Below are positions 1 through 7,140 of a stretch of DNA of 8,850 nt, in pieces. The first letter of the stretch is position 1. Each line of letters starts with the position of its first letter. The notes beneath the pieces were generated by a model, which saw nothing but the letters and a program-made list of their open reading frames with translations, had not been told where the DNA came from and did no database searches. Both the position numbers and the translations under genes were made by a program. Origin of the DNA: Fidelibacterota bacterium (lineage in GTDB: Bacteria > Fidelibacterota > Marinisomatia > Marinisomatales > TCS55); contig NZWI01000035.1 of the NCBI GenBank assembly GCA_002701875.1, positions 1-8,850 of the forward strand, in the 5' to 3' direction.

Positions 1-493
1 CTTCAGCAACAGTAACTAGTTTATCAGAAGTCATCCTATCTTTAACAGAAAGGCTATTGTCTGTTTCAAATCTTATATCTCTATTAGTAATGATTCCGAC
101 CAGTTTATCTTTTTCTACAACAGGTAACCCGCTGATATGATAATTAGACATTACTTTTTTTGCATCACTAATTGTTTTGTTAGCTGAAAGCGTTACTGGA
201 TTAGATATCATACCGCTTTCAGATCTTTTTACCCTATCCACCATCAAAACTTGCTTATTAATTGAAAGATTTTTATGAATAATTCCTATTCCACCATGAC
301 GAGCAAGAGCAACAGCCATATCATTTTCAGTAACAGTATCCATAGCTGCAGATATTAATGGGATATTCATTGAAATTTCACGAGTTAATCGTGTTTGGAG
401 ATTTACATCCTTAGGAAGGACATTTGATTTTTTCGGAATAAGTAGTACATCATCAAATGTAAATGCTTTATTGAACGGTGGTCTATTTTTCAT
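1..493 (-). CDS. guaB: IMP dehydrogenase, N-terminal part (3' end outside window)
   Basis: IMP dehydrogenase oxidises IMP to XMP with NAD+, the committed step of guanine nucleotide synthesis in the cytosol. I translated the frame by hand from the ATG at 493-491; 164 codons are visible before the left edge. It opens MKNRPPFNKAFTFDDVLLIP, with the family's TFDDVLL motif at residues 12-18, then SAAMDTVTE (48-56) and GGIGIIHKN (67-75), all hallmarks of the IMPDH barrel. A first CBS domain follows (about 95-142, with HISGLPVV and VGIITNRDIR) and the start of a second (from about 150, SVKDRMTS), so this is the full-length CBS-containing type and not GMP reductase. The catalytic cysteine loop lies beyond the window. 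The start is 4 nt after the hutH stop and has no clear Shine-Dalgarno sequence, so it is probably co-transcribed with hutH. Identification is secure; the gene is cut only by the window edge. Confidence 0.96.
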   Translation of the reverse strand, partial: MKNRPPFNKAFTFDDVLLIPKKSNVLPKDVNLQTRLTREISMNIPLISAAMDTVTENDMAVALARHGGIGIIHKNLSINKQVLMVDRVKRSESGMISNPVTLSANKTISDAKKVMSNYHISGLPVVEKDKLVGIITNRDIRFETDNSLSVKDRMTSDKLVTVAE

Positions 494-497
494 AATT

Positions 498-2024
498 TTA
501 TACCAAGTTAATTACTTTTTTTACATTCTGAATAATTTTTCCAGAAGTAATTAGTTTATTAATTAAAACTAGATCTTGAGAAAGAACATGATCATTTTTT
601 GTTAATAATTTTTCTCTTTTAAATAATGTTATTACAGGTTTTAATCCACTTCCAGAAGAATATTTTTTATGAAATCTATAATTAATATTAGTCGCTACTA
701 ATAATTCAATGGCAAGAATCCTTCTAACATTCTTTAATATTTGAAGACACGATATCCCTGACCATGGCGCCATACTTACAAAGTCTTCTTGTCCTGCAGA
801 AGTCGAAATAGAGTCAATACTCGCAGGATGGGCTAACGTTTTATTTTCTGATGCAAGAGCTGCCGCAGTTACATGTGCTAACATAAAACCTGATTCTATT
901 CCTGGTTCTTTTGCTCCGAACAAGGGGACTTTACCATCTACCCCCTTCATGAGGAAATGGATTCGTCTCTCAGCAATAGCGCCTATTTCTGCCATCGCGA
1001 TTGAAAGACTATCAATAGCTTGAGCTACTGGTTCTGCATGAAAGTGACCTGAATTCATAACTTTTCCATTAGGGAAAATCAAAGGATTATCTGATACTGA
1101 ATTCAATTCATTATCAATAATTTTCTCTACACTACTAAAGATTTCTCGACTGGAGCCATGAACATGAGGTATACATCTAATAGAATAAGGGTCTTGAACT
1201 CTATCACAGTTCTGATGTGACTTAACTACTTCACTAGACTTCAATAAGCGAAAAACATTTGTGGCTGCATCCAATTGACCTTTATGTTTTTTTAGTTTAT
1301 GAATTTTTGGATCAAATGGCATCATACTTGATAAACTTGCCTCAGTTGATAGTGCACCAGAAATATCTGCTAATGTTAACAATTTTTTTGATTCGGACAA
1401 TGAACGGATAGCTAACGCAGTTGAGACATGAGTTCCATTGAGAAGGCTCAATCCTTCTTTGGGTCCTAGGACAATGGGCTTTAATCCACTTTTTCTTAGA
1501 GCATTTCTTGCAGATGTAATTCTATCTTGGAAAAATACATCTCCTTCTCCAATCATAGCACAAGCCATATGAGCCAAGGGTGCTAAATCACCTGATGCTC
1601 CAACAGAACCTTTTCTTGGAATGACGGGCAGAATATCGTTATTAAGCATATCCAGCAATAATTGAGAAAGTTTTGGACTAATTCCACTATATCCTTTCGC
1701 CCATGTCATGAGTTTTAATACCATTGTAATTCGAGTAACCCCCAACCCTAAGGGCTTACCGACACCACAAGCATGGGATTTTACTAAATTCAATTGCAAC
1801 TGTTTCAAATCTTCAATTTTAATTGAGATATTACTTAGTTTACCAAAGCCCGTGTTAACACCATAGATCTGATCACCAGTATCAATAATATCATTTAGTA
1901 ATTGATGAGAATCTAGTATTGATTTTTTCGCTTCACGGGATAAACGAAAATGGGCAGTACCATCGAAAAGGCAATCAAAAGTCCTCCAAGATAATGAACT
2001 ATCTGAAATAAGTACTGTACCCAT
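498..2024 (-). CDS. hutH: Histidine ammonia-lyase
   Basis: HutH deaminates L-histidine to trans-urocanate without an external cofactor, the first step of histidine degradation. The 508-residue length matches the family. The MIO prosthetic group forms from A143-S144-G145 in GSVGASGDLAPLAH. Other active-site positions known from Pseudomonas HutH are present: Y54 in YGVNTGFG, H84 in KSHACGVG, N196 in LLNGTH, Q277/Y280/R283 in VQDPYSIRC, F328 in GHFHAEP and E413 in GQEDFVSMAP. The QED glutamate and the SH pair favour histidine lyase over phenylalanine or tyrosine lyase, which usually carry NQD there. Minor departures from the classical enzyme are GHFH for GNFH and GQEDF for NQEDH. The ATG at 2024 gives a standard N-terminus but lacks a Shine-Dalgarno sequence. 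No hutU, hutI or hutG is adjacent; guaB follows by 4 nt. A 91-nt gap upstream separates it from dinG, so it could begin a new transcript. The family is certain and substrate preference is likely histidine. Confidence 0.93.
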   Translation of the reverse strand: MGTVLISDSSLSWRTFDCLFDGTAHFRLSREAKKSILDSHQLLNDIIDTGDQIYGVNTGFGKLSNISIKIEDLKQLQLNLVKSHACGVGKPLGLGVTRITMVLKLMTWAKGYSGISPKLSQLLLDMLNNDILPVIPRKGSVGASGDLAPLAHMACAMIGEGDVFFQDRITSARNALRKSGLKPIVLGPKEGLSLLNGTHVSTALAIRSLSESKKLLTLADISGALSTEASLSSMMPFDPKIHKLKKHKGQLDAATNVFRLLKSSEVVKSHQNCDRVQDPYSIRCIPHVHGSSREIFSSVEKIIDNELNSVSDNPLIFPNGKVMNSGHFHAEPVAQAIDSLSIAMAEIGAIAERRIHFLMKGVDGKVPLFGAKEPGIESGFMLAHVTAAALASENKTLAHPASIDSISTSAGQEDFVSMAPWSGISCLQILKNVRRILAIELLVATNINYRFHKKYSSGSGLKPVITLFKREKLLTKNDHVLSQDLVLINKLITSGKIIQNVKKVINLV

Positions 2025-2115
2025 CAGACAATGTAGGCTTTTTTATGAATATCGAACAAGCGGTGTGAGGTTATTGACTGGGGTAAAATTATTAGGTTAA
2101 ATAGAAAATTAAAAA
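2025..2115. other. Intergenic gap between dinG and hutH
   Basis: This is the only gap of any size in the window (91 nt) and the most likely place for a hutH-guaB promoter. It is AT-rich with runs of T just after dinG. I see no convincing paired -35 and -10 boxes, no Bacteroidetes-type -33/-7 pair, no riboswitch-like structure and no Shine-Dalgarno sequence before hutH. TAATAATTTTA (about 2083-2093, read on the minus strand) and GATATTCATAAA (about 2041-2052) are loosely -10-like, but are too weak to call in this base composition. Confidence 0.4.
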
Positions 2116-2132
2116 TTAACCAACGTTGGTTA
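2101..2132 (-). terminator. Possible intrinsic terminator overlapping the dinG stop
   Basis: On the transcribed strand, a perfect 16-nt palindrome TAACCAACGTTGGTTA (2132 to 2117) covers the last codons of dinG and part of its TAA stop. It can fold as a 6-bp stem (UAACCA/UGGUUA) with an ACGU loop. Directly after it comes ATTTTTAATTTTCT, a T-rich tract broken by AA. Position and polarity fit a Rho-independent terminator for the upstream operon. The stem is short with only two G-C pairs, so it would be weak and may be read through. Confidence 0.4.
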
Positions 2133-4947
2133 TATCTGTAAATCTATTTAAATGAACTGGTATTATATCACTGAATGCTTTACCATAACGTTTATTAACT
2201 ATACGATCATCCATTACTATAAAAATTCCTTCATCGTAACTAGTCCTTATTAGTCGACCAAAACCTTGACGAAAACGAATAACAGATTCTGGTAAAGCAT
2301 AATCCATAAACCGATTACCTCCCTGACCTTCAATTAAATCACCAAATGCTTTTACTATGGGTTCAGTTGGAACGTCAAATGGCATTTTGACGATAATCAA
2401 AACTTCTAGCAGATCGCCTGGGAAATCAACTCCTTCCCAAAAAGCATTTGTTCCAAGTAAAATACCATTTGAGCATTGATGCATGCCTCTAATTAAACCA
2501 GAGCGAGATGTTTGTCTTTTTTGTGCAAAAATAGGCAAGTCACGCCCTCCGGAGTTTCTCAATATTAATTCATATGTCTTCTCTAATTGAGCTCTAGAAG
2601 TAAACAAAACCATCATACGTTTATTGTGCCTCTTATGACAATGATATATCAATTTAGCTAAGACTTCGGGGCTTTGTCCATCTTGCCCTGCATATTGGTA
2701 ATAATCTACTTGGTCATTATAATGAAATGGACTTTCAAATACATCCATTTTGACATCATCAAATTCTACACGATTTAAACCCGTCCTTTGTAAATAATAA
2801 TCAAAACTTAAATCAGTCCTCAAGGTCGCGCTTGTTAGTAAACAATAATTTATGGGTTTAAAAATTCCTGACGCCAAATCTTCCGCTAGATCAATTGGTG
2901 ACATATTTACTGATAGAATGAATTGAGTATTCCCATTATAACGTTTAAAACTACCCTCGTACCAATAAACGTTATCATATTGCTGATTGGTCGTAATGAT
3001 TTGAATAAGATTTAAAGTATCAGTTACAAACCCTTCTCCTCTATCTAATAATTGATGTAATTCAAGAAAATCTTCTTTTGTTTCATCAATATCGAGTAGT
3101 GACTCACGCATTTTTCTTATATTATTTCTAACCAGATGATAACTTCCATTCAATAACTCTAATTCATTAGCTAATGATCCAAATTCATTAATTAGATCAT
3201 CAATTATTAATTTGGTTGAGTATTGTGCATCAGAATTAAACTGATGGATACAATTACCCACCATTTGATCAAAAAATGATTTTAGAGCATCTCGACATCT
3301 TGAAACTGCATGTGTTAATTCTTTTGTTTGTTCTTCAATTTGTGGATGAAGTCCACCTATTGATTTTAATTGGTTACTCCACCTAATGGAATGTTTATGC
3401 TTAGGATCAACTCGATCCAATAAATATAACATTGAATTTTGATCTAATGTTGAAGTCAACTGATGATAAGCAGCTTGAGTAAGATTGTGTGCTTCGTCAA
3501 TAATTACAGCTTGATAATCAGGTAAAAACCCGAGATTATCATCATTAAGTAACCGAGCTTTGGATTCAGATATCAGTAAAGCATGATTAATCACTATCAA
3601 ATTAGCATGATTTACCATTTTACGTAATGGACCAAAGAAACAACCTCCATTTCTGGCACAAATAGATGAAGTGCAAAAACCTGGTTCACTTTGAATTAAT
3701 GCCATAATGCGAAAAGTAAATCCATTCGTAAAACCAGGACATTCATCCATATCACCAGTTAGTGTATGCTCTAACCATACCATCAAAGGGATTAAATACA
3801 TTACTTCGTCATCATTTAAGATTTTTTCTGCGCTTGTAATAATCCAATCTAATCGAGATTTACATATATAATTTTGGCGCCCTTTCATAACTACCGCTTG
3901 TATAGACGTGTCAAGCGAATTAGCCAATCGAGGTAAGTCTTTAATAAATAATTGATCTTGCAAATGTTTGGTATAACAAGAAATCACAACTGGCCCATCA
4001 TCATTCTTCACGCTGTTAAGTTTTATAGCAGGATACAAGTATGCCATGCTCTTACCCAATCCTGTGCCCGCTTCAGCAACGCCAATCCCACCCGAAGATG
4101 AAAATATATCATCTACAAATTGAGCATATTTCACCTGATTTGGACGATCCTCATATGTTTCAAAGGAACGACTTAATTTTCCTCCGGGACCAAATATTTC
4201 ATTGCTATCCGTATTTTTGATCTCGTTATTTCCTTTATGATCAAAATAATTATTATTCATTGGTTTAATTATATTTGATCTAACCAATCCATTTTTTAGA
4301 TCACCAACTTTTGTCAATTGATTACCTAAATCAATAAAAAGGTCTTTATTATGAGATTTAAAAGGCTGCAATAATGATATTATTCGTGAAATAAGATCTA
4401 ATTTATAGCTAGCTGCCTCCTCAATTAATTCAACAAAAATTTTTCCACAATTTTCAGTGTCATATTCTGCACGATGAGCCCCATCGGTAGAAAAACCATA
4501 ATAATCAGAAATAGCACTTAGATTATGTGCTGGTTGAAAAAAAAGAAATGCTCGCGACAAAGTTAGTGTATCATAGTATTTCCCCTCGTCATAATCATGA
4601 TTATGACGAGATGCTATAGATTTTAAAAAGGATAAATCAAAAGGTGTATTATGAGCAACAAGTGGATAGTCTCCAATAAACTTAAACAAATCATCTATGA
4701 TATCTTTTTCCTTAGGAGAATCCACTACCATCTCATTTGTTATACCTGTGATTTGCTCAATTAATTTTGGTATTGGGATGCCAGGGTTGACTAAAGTATT
4801 ATACCTCTTAGAAGGTAAACCATCTACAAAAAGTATAGCGGCTACTTCTATGATTCGATCGGATTCAAAATCAAGACCCGTCGTTTCAAAATCAAGTGCT
4901 ATAAATTTATCTAAATTAAGAGAACTAAGTAATTTAATTCGATCCAT
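2116..4947 (-). CDS. dinG: DinG-family helicase with N-terminal DEDDh 3'-5' exonuclease domain
   Basis: This 943-residue fusion is probably a DNA repair protein acting on D-loops, R-loops or forked DNA. Residues about 14-175 form a DnaQ-like DEDDh exonuclease: D19/E21 in LDFETTG, D104 in HNTPFDLSFL, and H158/D163 in HRAEYDTE. After a low-complexity linker (about 200-260, rich in N and K) comes an XPD/DinG superfamily 2 helicase: Walker A AEAGTGLGKS (291-300), DEAH box D484-H487, LLTSATL (703-709), GTNAFWEGVDFPG (832-844) and QGFGRLIR (894-901). Four cysteines, C362 in KGRQNYIC then C425-x4-C430-x5-C436, have the spacing of the 4Fe-4S cluster in Escherichia coli DinG. The fused architecture and length are as in Bacillus-type DinG, many of which lack the cluster. 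Both catalytic halves look intact. The ATG at 4947 begins 15 nt after the preceding stop with no visible Shine-Dalgarno sequence. Family certain; biological substrate unknown. Confidence 0.93.
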   Translation of the reverse strand: MDRIKLLSSLNLDKFIALDFETTGLDFESDRIIEVAAILFVDGLPSKRYNTLVNPGIPIPKLIEQITGITNEMVVDSPKEKDIIDDLFKFIGDYPLVAHNTPFDLSFLKSIASRHNHDYDEGKYYDTLTLSRAFLFFQPAHNLSAISDYYGFSTDGAHRAEYDTENCGKIFVELIEEAASYKLDLISRIISLLQPFKSHNKDLFIDLGNQLTKVGDLKNGLVRSNIIKPMNNNYFDHKGNNEIKNTDSNEIFGPGGKLSRSFETYEDRPNQVKYAQFVDDIFSSSGGIGVAEAGTGLGKSMAYLYPAIKLNSVKNDDGPVVISCYTKHLQDQLFIKDLPRLANSLDTSIQAVVMKGRQNYICKSRLDWIITSAEKILNDDEVMYLIPLMVWLEHTLTGDMDECPGFTNGFTFRIMALIQSEPGFCTSSICARNGGCFFGPLRKMVNHANLIVINHALLISESKARLLNDDNLGFLPDYQAVIIDEAHNLTQAAYHQLTSTLDQNSMLYLLDRVDPKHKHSIRWSNQLKSIGGLHPQIEEQTKELTHAVSRCRDALKSFFDQMVGNCIHQFNSDAQYSTKLIIDDLINEFGSLANELELLNGSYHLVRNNIRKMRESLLDIDETKEDFLELHQLLDRGEGFVTDTLNLIQIITTNQQYDNVYWYEGSFKRYNGNTQFILSVNMSPIDLAEDLASGIFKPINYCLLTSATLRTDLSFDYYLQRTGLNRVEFDDVKMDVFESPFHYNDQVDYYQYAGQDGQSPEVLAKLIYHCHKRHNKRMMVLFTSRAQLEKTYELILRNSGGRDLPIFAQKRQTSRSGLIRGMHQCSNGILLGTNAFWEGVDFPGDLLEVLIIVKMPFDVPTEPIVKAFGDLIEGQGGNRFMDYALPESVIRFRQGFGRLIRTSYDEGIFIVMDDRIVNKRYGKAFSDIIPVHLNRFTDITNVG
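4585..4610. repeat. Perfect 26-bp palindrome inside dinG
   Basis: The plus strand reads CTCGTCATAATCA followed immediately by its exact reverse complement TGATTATGACGAG, with no spacer and no mismatch; the next pair outward (4584/4611) does not match. It lies in the exonuclease part of dinG and encodes roughly residues 112-121 (a segment containing SRHNHDYDE), between the second and third exonuclease motifs. In mRNA it could form an 11-bp stem with a CAUG loop. No T-run follows, so it is not an intrinsic terminator. Function unknown. Confidence 0.85.
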
Positions 4948-4962
4948 CGATACGCTAAGAAT

Positions 4963-5760
4963 CTAGCTATCTATCACGTCAGGAAGGATAACTTTGAATG
5001 AAGGCTTTACTTCTCCATGTCTGAAATAATGAAAATATCTTAGTAACCAAAACAGTAATAATAATATAATTAATAACCAGGGGAATCGAACACTCAAAAA
5101 CATAGCAGGAATAAAAACAACGTACATCTGACATCGTTGTATATGACGAATAGCGGAAGGAAAGATTAATGCGACTATTGGGAATGGGCTATAAACTGCA
5201 GCTATGGTACTGATCATTGGATCATCATTAAAATAACCAATGACAGAACTTAATAGTGTTAAGACTATGATGATCCCAAGTTTAGCTGCTATTTCATTTT
5301 TTGAAGGTACAGATTTATCCTGCACATCTATTTCTATACTCCAAACCATATACCCTACTAAGAAAAAAATGATATAGGATAAGCCATATTTAAAAAATAA
5401 TAAATCAAAACCATAAGGAATTGTGCCCATAAGAAAAAATAAAGTACCGCTAACAAAAACATATAACGCAGATTTCAGCGAATCAACTTTTTCAGGAAAA
5501 ATTGAAGATCTATTCGTATATCTATCCCACCAAAGTGCAATAATTAAGATTATTACTAGAAAAAAAGACAATGTAGACCAATCCCAATACAACCATCGAT
5601 TCTTAATATGGCCAGCTACATTGGCACCGGAAAGCACCATCGTCAATACCCAAAACCAACGTTCAGGCTTAAGAGATATAAAGCCATCTAATTTATTGAA
5701 TAACCCGGCTAATGATTCATACCGAGAGGAGCCTATGGGAAAATACTTTTCAGCCAGCAA
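4963..5760 (-). CDS. Unrecognised multi-pass inner-membrane protein
   Basis: I do not recognise a family for this 265-residue protein. About seven hydrophobic segments are visible: a weak one near 35-50, then roughly 60-79, 95-112, 116-140, 158-176, 182-203 and 211-243 (the last possibly two passes). The N-terminal 33 residues are soluble, and the C-terminus is a short polar tail after a basic, aromatic stretch (RYFHYFRHGE, 241-250). There are no charged catalytic motifs or cofactor sites that I can name. The frame is closed by the in-frame TAA at 5766-5764, which is also the stop of the transporter gene, leaving only GTC before the first possible start. Translation therefore probably begins at TTG (5760-5758) by reinitiation, since the first ATG would remove 40 residues and part of a membrane segment. 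It sits 3 nt after the NSS transporter and 15 nt before dinG. It could be an accessory membrane protein, but that is only suggested by position. Confidence 0.75.
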   Translation of the reverse strand: MLAEKYFPIGSSRYESLAGLFNKLDGFISLKPERWFWVLTMVLSGANVAGHIKNRWLYWDWSTLSFFLVIILIIALWWDRYTNRSSIFPEKVDSLKSALYVFVSGTLFFLMGTIPYGFDLLFFKYGLSYIIFFLVGYMVWSIEIDVQDKSVPSKNEIAAKLGIIIVLTLLSSVIGYFNDDPMISTIAAVYSPFPIVALIFPSAIRHIQRCQMYVVFIPAMFLSVRFPWLLIILLLLFWLLRYFHYFRHGEVKPSFKVILPDVIDS

Positions 5761-5763
5761 GAC

Positions 5764-7140
5764 TTATCCGATCAAAGCCTTTCCAGCTATAGTAAAATAG
5801 ATTTCATTAAAAATGATAAATCCAACTATTGTCGCAGCAATAATTAAGAATGTCTTAACCAATTTATCTGGAACCGACATATTATTCATTCCTTCTCTTA
5901 GCTCATTCATATATTCTTTTAAACCCCATTTATGCAGAATAAATATAGCCGTAAGCATACCGCCTATTGGGAGCATATATTTTGATGACAAATAATCCAT
6001 TACATCAAAGAAAGACATCCCAAGAAATCCTGTAAGATTAACGCCTCCTCCTAATGAGAAAGAACAAAAAACGCCTACAATAGTAATGATAGAACCAAAC
6101 TGTATTGTTGCTTTTTTCCTAGACCATCCTTTTTGATCTATAAAATATGCTGTAACAACTTCTAGAATAGATATAGCAGAGGTTAATGCAGCCATAAAGA
6201 GCAGGATAAAGAAAAGGGTAGCCCAAATAGTACCACCCGCTAATTGTGGGAATATAGATGGTAAAATAACAAAAATTAGCCCAGGACCTTCAGCAGGGTT
6301 GGCTCCCAAAGCAAATACTGTTGTAAATATTGCTACACCTGCTAACATGGCAATGGCAGTATCCAAGAGAATAACCCAAAGGGCTGATGTCATTAAGTTC
6401 TGTTCCCTATTGAGGTAACTTCCATAGGTTATCATTGTACCCATTCCCAGACTAACGGTAAAAAATGAATGACCCAATGCAAGTACAATAGCCGAAGCAG
6501 TTAAATCTTCAAATCGAGGATTAAATAAAAAAGAAAGTCCCTCCATTCCTCCTTCTAAAGTCATACCCCTAATAGCTAAAACAGCCAACAAAACAATAAT
6601 TATAGGCATCAATATTTTAGACCACTTTTCTATTCCGCCTTTTACACCTTGGACTATTACAAATATACATAAACCCATGAATAAGACTTGGTAGAGAACG
6701 GGACTATATGTACTTGTAATGAAACCGTTAAATACTGCACCGGCTGCTTCAGGGTTACCTGATAAATTATTGAAACCTCCTAAAATAGAATCAATAATAT
6801 ATTTTAATATCCAGCCTCCAACTACACCATAAAAAGAAAGAATCACAAAAGCAGAAGCAACGCCAAGAAATCCTACCCATTTCCAATTACTTCCAGGTGC
6901 CAATTTTTCAAATGCTCCAACTGGGCTTAGTTGAGTTTTTCTTCCAATAACAAATTCAGCAACTACAATAGATAGTCCAACAATGAGAATACATGCTAAA
7001 TAAACAATAGTAAAAGCTCCACCTCCATTTTGACCTGCCATAGAGGGGTATTTCCAAATATTACCAATTCCAACTGCGGATCCTGATGCTGCAAGTATAA
7101 AACCAAGCTTAGATCCCCATTGTTCGCGCTGACTACTCAT
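5764..7140 (-). CDS. Sodium-dependent amino-acid transporter, NSS (SNF/SLC6) family
   Basis: This inner-membrane symporter probably couples sodium entry to uptake of an amino acid or related amine. At 458 residues with about 11 membrane segments it resembles the short bacterial members such as Tyt1 and MhsT, not the 12-segment LeuT. The N-terminal REQWGSKLGFILAASGSAVG leads into the unwound first helix; G20, A22, V23 and N27 correspond to LeuT sodium-site residues with identical numbering. T228 in FFTVSLGMG (helix 6) and A317, T320 and S321 in MAALTSAIS (helix 8) complete the sites. D260 in helix 7 falls at the LeuT Asn286 position. LeuT Arg30, an extracellular gate residue, is K30 here. Substrate cannot be read from sequence. 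The ATG overlaps the upstream stop by 4 nt (ATGA), and GGAGG lies 13 nt before it. Its place after ridA fits amino-acid handling. Confidence 0.93.
   Translation of the reverse strand: MSSQREQWGSKLGFILAASGSAVGIGNIWKYPSMAGQNGGGAFTIVYLACILIVGLSIVVAEFVIGRKTQLSPVGAFEKLAPGSNWKWVGFLGVASAFVILSFYGVVGGWILKYIIDSILGGFNNLSGNPEAAGAVFNGFITSTYSPVLYQVLFMGLCIFVIVQGVKGGIEKWSKILMPIIIVLLAVLAIRGMTLEGGMEGLSFLFNPRFEDLTASAIVLALGHSFFTVSLGMGTMITYGSYLNREQNLMTSALWVILLDTAIAMLAGVAIFTTVFALGANPAEGPGLIFVILPSIFPQLAGGTIWATLFFILLFMAALTSAISILEVVTAYFIDQKGWSRKKATIQFGSIITIVGVFCSFSLGGGVNLTGFLGMSFFDVMDYLSSKYMLPIGGMLTAIFILHKWGLKEYMNELREGMNNMSVPDKLVKTFLIIAATIVGFIIFNEIYFTIAGKALIG

Noticed and set aside
766..775. Short palindrome ATGGCGCCAT inside hutH
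   Set aside because: Ten-base palindromes are expected by chance in a window this long, and it lies in a conserved coding stretch (MAPW).
498..2024. Phenylalanine or tyrosine ammonia-lyase
   Set aside because: The QED glutamate (E413), SH at 83-84 and the overall match to HutH motifs favour histidine lyase; substrate tests were not possible here.
2025..2115. A defined promoter for hutH
   Set aside because: Several AT-rich -10-like stretches exist, but none has a properly spaced partner, so a precise call would be arbitrary.
2116..4947. DinG as part of a type IV CRISPR or other defence island
   Set aside because: No CRISPR repeats, csf genes, restriction, toxin or mobile-element genes are nearby, and the fused exonuclease is typical of housekeeping DinG.
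4697..4966. Plus-strand open frame of 89 codons
   Set aside because: It lies antisense to the conserved exonuclease domain of dinG and has no recognisable protein features.
5423..5800. Plus-strand open frame of 125 codons
   Set aside because: It is antisense to the membrane-protein gene, crosses into the transporter gene, and its composition shows no domain or signal.
5813..5995. Plus-strand open frame of 60 codons
   Set aside because: It is fully antisense to the conserved C-terminal part of the NSS transporter.
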